From NCBI GenBank assembly GCA_027623325.1, contig JAQBXY010000004.1:62001-126000 (forward strand): 64,000 nucleotides of DNA, given 5' to 3'. Under the pieces are notes generated by a model. The model ran no database searches, had not been told where the DNA came from, and saw only the letters and a program-made list of their open reading frames with translations. This document shows, in pieces, positions 38,195-46,133 of this stretch (position 1 is the first letter of the stretch; every line of letters starts with the position of its first letter). Position numbers and translations under genes: made by a program. This DNA is from Gemmatimonadota bacterium. Lineage in GTDB: Bacteria > Gemmatimonadota > Gemmatimonadetes > Longimicrobiales > Gaopeijiaceae.

Positions 38195-39802
38195 GTGACG
38201 CCGACCAAGGGTCCGAACGCGGTAGAGCTGGAGATTTTCCGCCATCTCTTCACCGCGCTGGCGGAGGAAATGGGAGCGGCGCTGAAGCGGGCGTCGTTCT
38301 CACCCAACATCAAGGAGCGCCGGGACTACTCGTGCGCGCTCTTCAACCCCAGCGGTGCGGCGGTGTCCCTCGGCGACCACATGCCGGTCCACCTCGGCGC
38401 CATGCCGATGAGTGTGGAGGCAGCCCTGGACGAGCTCGGGGTCCTTGCCCCAGGGGACGTTGCCTGCCTCAACGACCCCTTTCGGGGCGGCACCCACCTT
38501 CCGGACATCACCTTGATTTCGGCGGTCTATGACCCTGCCGGCCTACTCCTAGGCTTCGTTGCTTCGCGCGCCCATCACAGCGACGTCGGCGGGTCGACTC
38601 CTGGCTCCATGCCTCTGGCCAGGGAGATCTTCGAAGAGGGCATCCGCATTCCTCCGGTTCGCTTATTCAATGCCGGAGTGCGCAACGACGATCTGTGGCG
38701 GTTGGTCCTGGCCAACGTACGGACACCGATCGAACGCGCCGGTGATTTGGACGCCCAGCTGGCAGCTCTCCACACAGGTGCCACCCGGATCCTGGAGATC
38801 GCTGAGCGACGAGGTACGGAGCAGACTCTCGCTGCCATGGACGAGCTGATCGCTTATGCCGATCGGCTCGTCGCGGCCGGACTGGCGCTGATTCCGGACG
38901 GAGTCTATGTCGGGGAAGACTTCATCGAAGATGACGGATTCGGATCGGATCAGATCCCGATTCGGGCTACGATGATCCTCAAAGGCTCCGACCTCATGAT
39001 CGACTTCGAAGGTACGTCGCCTCAGGTCCCGGGCGGGGTCAACGCCGTCGCCGCGATTACCTCTTCCGCGACTCGTTATGTGGTCCGCTGTGTGGTCGAA
39101 GCCCTGTTGGGCGAGCCCCTTCCCGCGGGTGGAGGCTCGATGTCCTCGGTCAAGCTGCAGTTGCCGCCGCGTAGCGTCGTCAACGCCTCCCCTCCCGCGT
39201 CGGTCGCAGCCGGCAACGTCGAGACGAGCCAGCGGATCACCGACGTCCTCTTCAGGGCCTTCGGTCGCGCGCTCCCCGATCTAATGCCAGCGCTTTCCCA
39301 GGGCACGATGAACAACACGACCGTGGGAGGTATCGACCCGCGAAGCGAAGAAGCGTTCGCCTACTACGAAACGGTGGGCGGAGGGATGGGGGCGGGGCCG
39401 ACCGGAGATGGCCTCAGTGGAGTCCACGTACACATGTCCAACTCCCTCAACACGCCGATCGAAGCGCTTGAGCACGCGTATCCGTTTCGGATCACAGCGT
39501 ATGGGATCCGGCGGGGATCGGGCGGCGCGGGACAGTTCCGCGGAGGTGACGGCCTCAGGCGAGATCTCCAGATTCTGGTGCCAGCACGTGTGGCCCTCCT
39601 GAGCGAGCGACGCACCGTCGGACCCTCCGGAGCGCGAGGCGGCGAGGATGGTGCTCGAGGAGAGAACGTCCTCATCCGAGACGGGGTAGAGTCGCCCCTC
39701 GCCGGGAAAGCGACCTTTTCTGTCCTGGCCGGTGACATCGTCAGCATCCGGTCGCCCGGTGGCGGCGGATGGGGACATCCCGCGCAACACGACGAATCAT
39801 GA
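38195..39802 (+). CDS. hyuB: Hydantoinase B/oxoprolinase family protein
   Basis: 535-aa HyuB-type subunit of N-methylhydantoinase/5-oxoprolinase enzymes, which open cyclic amides in an ATP-dependent way together with HyuA. Family features: ELEIFRHLFTALAEEMGAAL, KRASFSPNIKERRDYSCALF, GAAVSLGDHMPVHLGAMPMS, PGDVACLNDPFRGGTHLPDI, GFVASRAHHSDVGG, MNNTTVGG and the C-terminal RSPGGGGWGHP. GTG start. The usual partner hyuA is not adjacent and not in the window, so the protein either pairs with a distant subunit or works alone (acetophenone carboxylase-like role cannot be excluded). Confidence 0.9.
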   Translation: MTPTKGPNAVELEIFRHLFTALAEEMGAALKRASFSPNIKERRDYSCALFNPSGAAVSLGDHMPVHLGAMPMSVEAALDELGVLAPGDVACLNDPFRGGTHLPDITLISAVYDPAGLLLGFVASRAHHSDVGGSTPGSMPLAREIFEEGIRIPPVRLFNAGVRNDDLWRLVLANVRTPIERAGDLDAQLAALHTGATRILEIAERRGTEQTLAAMDELIAYADRLVAAGLALIPDGVYVGEDFIEDDGFGSDQIPIRATMILKGSDLMIDFEGTSPQVPGGVNAVAAITSSATRYVVRCVVEALLGEPLPAGGGSMSSVKLQLPPRSVVNASPPASVAAGNVETSQRITDVLFRAFGRALPDLMPALSQGTMNNTTVGGIDPRSEEAFAYYETVGGGMGAGPTGDGLSGVHVHMSNSLNTPIEALEHAYPFRITAYGIRRGSGGAGQFRGGDGLRRDLQILVPARVALLSERRTVGPSGARGGEDGARGENVLIRDGVESPLAGKATFSVLAGDIVSIRSPGGGGWGHPAQHDES

Positions 39803-39835
39803 ACCTCCGTACTTCTGACTGATAGAAGGGAACGA

Positions 39836-40267
39836 ATGCATCTCCGATTCTCCGCAGTTTGCGACGACGCCCGCCCAACACGCGACGGGAAGGTCGATAT
39901 TCACGGCGTCTACCACGATCTGTCCGCGCCGGGATTTCCCGCGAAGCAGGATCGACTCGTTCTGGTGTTGGTCCTCGAGTGGGAGCGGTCCGATCACGGT
40001 CGTTACATCTTCAAGGCCGACCTCGAAGACCAGGCGGGTGACATCTCCCTCACCGTGGAGGGAGAGACCGAGGTCCACCGGCCGGCGCCGGATCAGCCGC
40101 CGGCGCGAAGTCAGCTCATCATGCCCATGGACGGCGTGATCTTCCCGCATCCTGGCCAGTACTCGTTCCGCATCAAGGTAAAGGGAACGACGCTCGAGGG
40201 GCCGGGCATCTTCCTGATGGAGGTCCCGGAAGTCTCGGAGGCCCCGGAGGGCCTGGCCAAGGCCTGA
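39836..40267 (+). CDS. DUF6941-like protein
   Basis: 143-aa beta-rich protein resembling the DUF6941 family: an N-terminal LRFSAVCDDARPTRDGKVDI, then HGVYHDLSAPGFPAKQDRLV and a sandwich ending in PGQYSFRIKVKGTTLEGPGI. The family is of unknown function; assignment from memory of the CDDAR and DGK patterns. The stop overlaps the start of the Kdo-kinase gene (TGATG), placing it in the LPS operon. No signal peptide. Confidence 0.65.
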   Translation: MHLRFSAVCDDARPTRDGKVDIHGVYHDLSAPGFPAKQDRLVLVLVLEWERSDHGRYIFKADLEDQAGDISLTVEGETEVHRPAPDQPPARSQLIMPMDGVIFPHPGQYSFRIKVKGTTLEGPGIFLMEVPEVSEAPEGLAKA

Positions 40268-41070
40268 TGCCCCCGCGCCTCCAGCTCGCGCCTTTTTCCC
40301 CGGGGAGAGTCCCGTCGGGGTTCGAGTCGTTCGGTCGAGGCTCTAGGAGAGGTCGGGTATGGGCAGGAGCACGCGGCTGGCTCGAGTCCGTGTTCGGGGA
40401 GGACAAGACGCTCTACGAATGGGCTGCTTCCGTAGAGACCCGGTCGGAGTTCCGCGGCCGGGGCCGAGTGTACTCGGTTCCGGCTCCTGTGCTCGGACCC
40501 TCCGGCGCAAAGCACTGGGCCGTGCGCCACTACTTCCGCGGCGGCGCGATGGCCATGCACATGGTCGACCGATATCTGCGTCTGGGGCACCCGCGCCCCT
40601 GGCGTGAACTGGCCGCCTCCGAGGCGGCACGATCGAGAGGCGTTCGGACTCCGGCGGTGGTCGCGGCAGCGGTCTACCTCGACGGCGCATGTTATCGAGC
40701 CGATCTCGTGACGGAGGTCGTGTCCAACGCTCGCACCCTCGCCACGACACTGTTCGAGCAGGACGGCACACGAGGCTGGGCAGTCGCCATGTCGCGGGCC
40801 GGCGCCCTCATTCGAACACTCTCCGATTCCGGTGTGTTTCACATCGATCTCAACGCTCACAACATTCTGCTGCCCGACGACCCCAACGAGGATGCGCTCG
40901 TCGTCGATCTCGATCGAGCGCGCATCTTGAGGAGGTCGTCGGACTCGGCGAGTGAGAGGATGCGAGCCCGCCTCACCCGCTCGATCGTCAAGGTCGGAAC
41001 ACCGACAGGAGAGCACCTGAGGGACTCCGAGATTCGAACGGCGTTGGCGCGACGCGTGTCGGGCTCATGA
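40267..41070 (+). CDS. 3-deoxy-D-manno-octulosonate kinase (KdkA-like)
   Basis: 267-aa kinase of the lipopolysaccharide kinase (Kdo/WaaP) family, which phosphorylates Kdo in the LPS inner core on the cytoplasmic side. Motifs: WAVRHYFRGGAMAMHMVDRY, LGHPRPWRELAASEAARSRG, a hinge region ADLVTEVVSNART, catalytic loop VFHIDLNAHNILL (HxDLxxxN), and metal-binding VVDLDRARI. The overlap with heptosyltransferase is 4 bp. An N-terminal Arg/Pro-rich stretch of about 40 residues may be overextended, but no better start codon is seen. Confidence 0.85.
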   Translation: MPPRLQLAPFSPGRVPSGFESFGRGSRRGRVWAGARGWLESVFGEDKTLYEWAASVETRSEFRGRGRVYSVPAPVLGPSGAKHWAVRHYFRGGAMAMHMVDRYLRLGHPRPWRELAASEAARSRGVRTPAVVAAAVYLDGACYRADLVTEVVSNARTLATTLFEQDGTRGWAVAMSRAGALIRTLSDSGVFHIDLNAHNILLPDDPNEDALVVDLDRARILRRSSDSASERMRARLTRSIVKVGTPTGEHLRDSEIRTALARRVSGS

Positions 41071-42119
41071 CGCGCCGTTGGGATGGAGCACCCCCTCGTG
41101 AGATCTGCATCGTCATGTTGTCGGCGATCGGCGACGCGGTGCACGTGCTTCCCGTCGCGAACGCTCTGAAACGCGCCTGGCCGGAGTGCAGGATCACGTG
41201 GGTAATTCAGCCCGTTCCCCACGAGATGGTCCGGAACCACTCGGCGATCGACGAATTCGTGGTCTTTCACCGACATCGCGGACTGGATGGCTGGCGCGGC
41301 ATTCACGACCTCATGCACGAGATCAAAGGCAGGCGTTTCGACATCGTTCTCGGCCTGCAGGTCTACTTCAAGGCCGGCCTGATCACCGCGCTATTGTCCG
41401 CGCCGATGAAGTTGGGCTTCGATCGGGCCAGGGCCCGCGACGCTCAGTGGTTGTTTACGACCCATCGAATTCCGGCCGGTGGGCAACGTCACGTCCAGGA
41501 CCAGTATTTCGAGTTCCTCGACTACCTCGGGGTCGACGCCGAGCCGGTGAGTTGGGACCTCCATTTTTCGGCGGAGGAACGAGCGGCCCAACGTGGCTTT
41601 TTCGGGAGCCTTGATCGACAGGCCTGCGCCGTCGTAGTGGGTACGAGCAAGCGCGAAAAGAACTGGAGCGTCGCAGGCTACGTGCATGTACTCGATCACG
41701 TGATCCGCGTGCACGGGCTTCAGCCGGTGATCGTCGGGGGTCCGTCCGACACGGAGCGCCAAATGGCCGAGGAGATCATCCGTCGCTGCCCCGGGAAGGT
41801 CATCGACATGCTGGGCGATGACCTGCGAAGACTCATGTGGCTTGTCGACGGGAGCGCGCTCCTGATTTCACCGGATACGGGCCCTCTGCACATCGGTCGT
41901 GCACTCGGCACCCCCGTGGTCGGTCTGTACGGGCACACGAATCCGAAGCGTGCCGGTCCGTATCGAGCGTTCGAGGATCTCGTGGTCGATGGCTACGCCG
42001 AATATCCCGGAGAGCCGTACCCGATTTCGCCGACCTATCGAGATGGCATGGAACGGGTTCGGGTGGACGACGTGTTGGCAAAGGTATCCCTGGCCATGGA
42101 GCGTTATGTCACCCTCTGA
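41067..42119 (+). CDS. Heptosyltransferase (glycosyltransferase family 9)
   Basis: 350-aa GT-B glycosyltransferase that adds heptose to the LPS inner core. ICIVMLSAIGDAVHVLPVAN is the N-terminal GT9 signature, VVVGTSKREKNWSVAGYVHV the second-domain nucleotide-binding start, VIVGGPSDTERQMAEEII follows, and LISPDTGPLHIGRALGTPVV is the ADP-heptose site. Position after the Kdo kinase supports inner-core synthesis. ATG overlaps the upstream stop. Confidence 0.93.
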   Translation: MTRRWDGAPPREICIVMLSAIGDAVHVLPVANALKRAWPECRITWVIQPVPHEMVRNHSAIDEFVVFHRHRGLDGWRGIHDLMHEIKGRRFDIVLGLQVYFKAGLITALLSAPMKLGFDRARARDAQWLFTTHRIPAGGQRHVQDQYFEFLDYLGVDAEPVSWDLHFSAEERAAQRGFFGSLDRQACAVVVGTSKREKNWSVAGYVHVLDHVIRVHGLQPVIVGGPSDTERQMAEEIIRRCPGKVIDMLGDDLRRLMWLVDGSALLISPDTGPLHIGRALGTPVVGLYGHTNPKRAGPYRAFEDLVVDGYAEYPGEPYPISPTYRDGMERVRVDDVLAKVSLAMERYVTL

Positions 42120-42939
42120 TCTCATCGAAGCCTCCCTCGAGTTGCATTGGGCGGCTCAGCTTCTCGCCTCGGCGGGCCACACGTTCGCCGAGCCCAGCGC
42201 CGACGACAGCCACCGAGCCATGACGTGGGACCAGGACCGACGGGCCTTCGTGAGCGCTCCCTTTGCGGGACCATATCCCTTCAGGGTCGGCCTTCGCCCC
42301 GACGATCTGACGCTCCTCCTCATCGACCGCACGCCAGACCCTCTGGGTTCGCTCCCTCTCTTCGGCACCAAGCTCAGTGAAGGATACGAGTGGCTGAGCC
42401 TGGGTCTGGCCTCCTACATGGGAGGAGCACCACCCCAACTCGTGCGACCCGAGTACGACATGCCCGAACACGCCGCCGGGCGGGGCTCGCGATTCTCGGG
42501 CGAGCGACTAGCGGACTTTCGTGCCCTCGCCTCTCTCTACGCGGGGGCCGCCCGGATTCTCGAGCAGCACGTGACTCCACTTCACAGCGCCTCACACGTT
42601 CGGTGTTGGCCGCACCACTTCGACATCGCGACGCTCATCACACTCGACTCCGGTGGAAGCCCGCCCCCGACGATCGGTGTCGGGATGGCGCCCATGGGCG
42701 GTGGTTACGCGAGTTGGTATTGGTATGTGACTCCGTGGCCGTACCCGGATTCGGCGGTGCTCCCGGCGCTAACCGGGCCGGGGGCATGGCACACGGAAGG
42801 CTGGACGGGGGCCGTCCTGACGGGCGAGGAACTCCACCGACTGGAGGAGTCCACGCGAGAGTCCGCGATCAAGCAGTTCCTCGCCGACTCCATCGCGGCT
42901 GCCACCCTGGCGTTGTCGCGGACGAGCCCGGGATCCTAG
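42106..42939 (+). CDS. Unknown protein in the LPS operon
   Basis: 277-aa soluble protein, not recognised with confidence. Helical N-terminus (SDLIEASLELHWAAQLLASA), then a mixed region and a conserved-looking CWPHHFDIATLITLD with GVGMAPMGGGYASWYWYVTP, which resembles DUF5996-type proteins only loosely. It overlaps the heptosyltransferase by 14 bp and so is translated from the same message. ATG at 42106 is used. Aromatic and His residues suggest a binding pocket; function unknown. Confidence 0.65.
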   Translation: MSPSDLIEASLELHWAAQLLASAGHTFAEPSADDSHRAMTWDQDRRAFVSAPFAGPYPFRVGLRPDDLTLLLIDRTPDPLGSLPLFGTKLSEGYEWLSLGLASYMGGAPPQLVRPEYDMPEHAAGRGSRFSGERLADFRALASLYAGAARILEQHVTPLHSASHVRCWPHHFDIATLITLDSGGSPPPTIGVGMAPMGGGYASWYWYVTPWPYPDSAVLPALTGPGAWHTEGWTGAVLTGEELHRLEESTRESAIKQFLADSIAAATLALSRTSPGS

Positions 42940-42946
42940 CGCCGAA

Positions 42947-43483
42947 CTAGAGCCAGACGACCTTCGCCGCGAGTAGACCGAACACGGCGAGCGCACCGAG
43001 GGAAGCTTCCCATTCACGATTCCGTCGGAACTGGCTCCATCGGAAGCCGGCTGGACCCGCCGCGACTTCCGAACTCCGGTAGGGTGTCAGCCTGGGGATG
43101 AAGCCTGGGACCGCACGTGCGTACACCGCGTAGTGATGGGGAAATAGCTGCGACAGGCGCTGCGCTTCGGCAAGCATGGCGGAAGGATAGACCGCCCCAT
43201 AGAAGGACAAGAAGGCCAGGGGCCAGATCCATTGTCCGCCAGCGATCGCCACGCCCATGCCGATCAGGAAGCTCCCGACATAGAGCGGATTGCGCGTGAA
43301 CGAATAGGGCCCCGATGTGGCCAGCTCTTCGTCTTTCCGGATCGTACCGGCGGACCACCCACGGACGACGAGGCCGCAGGCAACGAACACGACACCCACG
43401 AACACGACCACCGCCGAAGGGGTCGACCACAACAGAAACGGGATGACGATCAGCCAGCCCGCTCTCAGGCGGAGCCGTTTCAC
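42947..43483 (-). CDS. Isoprenylcysteine carboxyl methyltransferase-family protein
   Basis: 178-aa membrane methyltransferase of the ICMT/PEMT family. Four to five hydrophobic helices surround the SAM motif TSGPYSFTRNPLYVGSFLIG, followed by AEAQRLSQLFPHHYAVYARA. Bacterial members methylate lipids or small molecules; the substrate is unknown. GTG overlaps the stop of the DUF3108 gene. It is the last gene of the minus-strand envelope operon and convergent with the unknown gene at 42106-42939. Confidence 0.85.
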   Translation of the reverse strand: MKRLRLRAGWLIVIPFLLWSTPSAVVVFVGVVFVACGLVVRGWSAGTIRKDEELATSGPYSFTRNPLYVGSFLIGMGVAIAGGQWIWPLAFLSFYGAVYPSAMLAEAQRLSQLFPHHYAVYARAVPGFIPRLTPYRSSEVAAGPAGFRWSQFRRNREWEASLGALAVFGLLAAKVVWL

Positions 43484-44385
43484 CGACCCGGTGGGGCTGC
43501 TTCCTCTCGCGCGATCCGAGCTTCCAGCGCCCTCGTTCGCGAATCCGCGTTCAACGGAAATCCCTCCTCAACGGAACGGAGGTGAAGCGTAAGGGATCCC
43601 GGAAAGTTCGGAATGTCCGACTTCACATACACGGGGAGTCGGCGTTCGTCGTCCGAAAAATGGATCTCGGCCTTTCCGCCCTTCGAGAAAAGCCCGCGGG
43701 TTTGGATCTCGGGGGACACGACGATCGTGTTGTACACAACGCCCTCCGTCTCACGCTGATCCTTCCGCAGAACATGGACTACGACCGGATTACCGGTGCC
43801 CTTGAAGTAGCGACTGAACGTGTAAGACTTCCCCACTTCGAGGGGCAGCGTTCGAATGAAGTAGATGAAGGCGATGTCGTCGAGCGGCAAAGCCGACCCG
43901 AGATCACCGGCCTCGTCGTTGTCCTGGCGCTCCCATCTCATGCGCTCGGGAAAGAACTCGAAGTGCCGGTAGCTCTGATAGCCGACGTCGTCAATATCCT
44001 GGATGAACCGCCAGCTCTGCAGCGTCGAGACGTCGAACCAGGTCTGGTACGTATCGTCCACCGTGGCAGGACCCCAACCCCCGTGGATTCCCATCTCGAC
44101 GCGATACGCGGGATTCCCTCGGACATCCTCGACCCCGACCACGCTCATGTAGCCCTCGCCGACTCCGAACACCCCAACCTTGACCTTGTACACGAGGTGC
44201 TCCCCTGGCCCGAATGGCGCTCTCGCCGCAAACGGGTCCACCGGAACCGACTCCGCCGTGTAGAGGACGGGCACCGCAACCGGCGCGAGTGGATCCTGCA
44301 ACTCGGGTTCGGGGCCTTGTTGGGCACTCAACGGAACGGATGCCGCGAGCACCGCGAGCAAGACGAACGGCGACGCGGGTCTCAC
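43480..44385 (-). CDS. DUF3108 family periplasmic protein
   Basis: 301-aa exported protein with a signal peptide (SPFVLLAVLAASVPLSAQQ). The mature region shows the DUF3108 pattern: GEHLVYKVKVGVFGVGEGYM, VEMGIHGGWGPATVDDTYQT, the FSRYFKGTGNPVVVHVLRKD strand pair and a C-terminal FSDDERRLPVYVKSDIPNFP. The family has a LolA/LolB-like beta barrel and is often found near envelope genes. GTG start follows GGAGG and overlaps the upstream glycosyltransferase stop (GTGA). Confidence 0.85.
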   Translation of the reverse strand: MRPASPFVLLAVLAASVPLSAQQGPEPELQDPLAPVAVPVLYTAESVPVDPFAARAPFGPGEHLVYKVKVGVFGVGEGYMSVVGVEDVRGNPAYRVEMGIHGGWGPATVDDTYQTWFDVSTLQSWRFIQDIDDVGYQSYRHFEFFPERMRWERQDNDEAGDLGSALPLDDIAFIYFIRTLPLEVGKSYTFSRYFKGTGNPVVVHVLRKDQRETEGVVYNTIVVSPEIQTRGLFSKGGKAEIHFSDDERRLPVYVKSDIPNFPGSLTLHLRSVEEGFPLNADSRTRALEARIAREEAAPPGR

Positions 44386-45137
44386 GCGGCCTCCGGTCCA
44401 GCTGGCGACGACCAGAGTGAGCCGGGCAGTCGAGCCAGGGCCATCAACGTGGTCCACGGACGGAACCGGGACGGGCGCGTCTGGAGATCCCGGCGCGGAG
44501 TATGGGGCGCCTCGGCGATCCGCCGTGCGTGCGGAGCGAGTCGAGCGAGCAACTCGACGTTCGCGGCCCAACCATCGGAGTGGATGAGTCGATCCTCCTC
44601 ATTGCGGTCGCGTAGCGCTTTCTTGAGGACGATCACGCGGTAAGCGCGAAGACCTGCCAACGGATCCGAGACCGGTGCGCCGGCGATCACGCGGCGCAGA
44701 AACGTACCTGCGGCCCATCGTACCATCCTGACCCCCCGGGGCGACTCCGGACCTTCGTCCGACCGCTCACACGCGACGATGTCCGCCCCACCTTCGAATA
44801 TTCGCACGAGTTGCACGACATCATCGGGCGACTCGCTGAAATCACCCTGCATCACGACCGCACAATCGCGCTTCGGATAGGAAGCCTCGTCCTTCACGTG
44901 CCGCAGTAGCTTCTCGACGGAGCGGCCGTAGCCGATACGCTTCTCGGAACGGAGAATCGTCAACGGAAGTGACCGACGGTACCGCTGGAGCACCTCGGCC
45001 GTGTCGTCGTCCGAGGCATCGTCATAGACGACCAGGCGGTAGTCACACCCGAATTCGCCCAAGACGTTCCGCGTCTTCCAAAGAAGGACGCCGATCGTCG
45101 AGGCCTCGTTATGGGTCGGAATGCAGACGTAGATCAC
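44382..45137 (-). CDS. Glycosyltransferase family 2
   Basis: 251-aa GT-A enzyme of the polyprenol-phosphate mannosyl/glucosyltransferase type. N-terminal YVCIPTHNEASTIGVLLWKT, LVVYDDASDDDTAEVLQRYR, the metal site VVMQGDFSESPDDVVQLVRI (DxD replaced by GDFSE), then a segment around FLRRVIAGAPVSDPLAGLRA. No C-terminal membrane helices. It is cotranscribed with acyltransferase, exporter and DUF3108 genes, so a role in envelope glycolipid synthesis is likely. Acceptor unknown. Confidence 0.88.
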   Translation of the reverse strand: MIYVCIPTHNEASTIGVLLWKTRNVLGEFGCDYRLVVYDDASDDDTAEVLQRYRRSLPLTILRSEKRIGYGRSVEKLLRHVKDEASYPKRDCAVVMQGDFSESPDDVVQLVRIFEGGADIVACERSDEGPESPRGVRMVRWAAGTFLRRVIAGAPVSDPLAGLRAYRVIVLKKALRDRNEEDRLIHSDGWAANVELLARLAPHARRIAEAPHTPRRDLQTRPSRFRPWTTLMALARLPGSLWSSPAGPEAA

Positions 45138-45209
45138 GGCTCATTTCGGTTTGAGCGAACGTACGGAGGTCGGTGCGCGTCGCCACGTCACCGACCGAGG
45201 GGTAGTAAC

Positions 45210-46133
45210 CTAGCGGAGCGGAGCCTGTTCCTCTGGAGGCCGCGTCTTCCACCGCCGATGCTGCCAAAAATACTGCTCGGGAGCCTGACGAATCGCCTCT
45301 TCGAGCCTCCGGTTGTAGGCGAGCATGAGGCTCTGGACGTCACGATCGAGGTCATCCGTTACTTCGTAGTCGAGTCGTTCCGCCTCGAGCACGTAGTGGT
45401 GCACCTCACCCGGCGCGCGAACGTTGAAGCCGACGAACACCGGGGCGCCGGTCCGGACCGCGAACAGTGCGGGGCCTCGGGCCGTCGCCGCCGGCCGGCC
45501 GAAGAAGGGTAGAAAGATCCCGTGGCGATGAGCGTTCTGATCACCCAGTAGCGCTACGACCCGCCCTCGTCCGAGTGCACGGAGCACACCCGTCGGCGCG
45601 TCGTCGAAGGAGATGACTCGCATGCCAAGTCGCTCGCGCATCGCGATGAGATCTCGTTCGAACCGTCGATTCGCCATGCCCTTGCCCACGACGTCGAGCT
45701 CGAAACCCATCGCGGCGATCCCCGCGCCGGCCATCTCCCAGTTGCCGAGATGCCCCGTCAGCAGCACCACCCCCGTCTCCTGTTCGGCGCAGGCCCGAAC
45801 CTCCTCGAACCCGGCGAAACTCACGCGCTCCAGAACCTCTTCTCTCGACCACCCTCCCATGCGAAAGAACAGGGCCGCCTCCCGGCCGAGGTGGTGGTAG
45901 CTGCGCCGAGCGACCGAACGTCGCCAGGCCACCGACTGCTCTGGAAAGGCGAGCGAGAGATGTCGGTCGACCTCCCGACGGCGGATTCGCAGAACACTCC
46001 CGGCGAACCGCCCTAGGAGGCCGCCAAGGTATAGGGCGGATCGCTCCGGCAGCACCGACCACTTCGCCCTCGTGGCCCGATACGCCCAATACTCCAGCCA
46101 ATGCCTCCACGAAGAAGCCGCCTCGCCGCTCAT
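45210..46133 (-). CDS. Lipid A biosynthesis acyltransferase (LpxL-like)
   Basis: 307-aa lysophospholipid acyltransferase-fold enzyme (HtrB/LpxL family) that adds a secondary acyl chain to lipid A on the inner face of the cytoplasmic membrane. Catalytic motif GHLGNWEMAG (HxxxxE/NWE), then VISFDDAPTGVLRALG, ALLGDQNAHRHGIFLPFFGR and YFWQHRRWKTRP (the typical C-terminal WxHRRWKxRP). It overlaps the MsbA-like gene by 4 bp, the natural partner for flipping the finished lipid. Confidence 0.93.
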   Translation of the reverse strand: MSGEAASSWRHWLEYWAYRATRAKWSVLPERSALYLGGLLGRFAGSVLRIRRREVDRHLSLAFPEQSVAWRRSVARRSYHHLGREAALFFRMGGWSREEVLERVSFAGFEEVRACAEQETGVVLLTGHLGNWEMAGAGIAAMGFELDVVGKGMANRRFERDLIAMRERLGMRVISFDDAPTGVLRALGRGRVVALLGDQNAHRHGIFLPFFGRPAATARGPALFAVRTGAPVFVGFNVRAPGEVHHYVLEAERLDYEVTDDLDRDVQSLMLAYNRRLEEAIRQAPEQYFWQHRRWKTRPPEEQAPLR

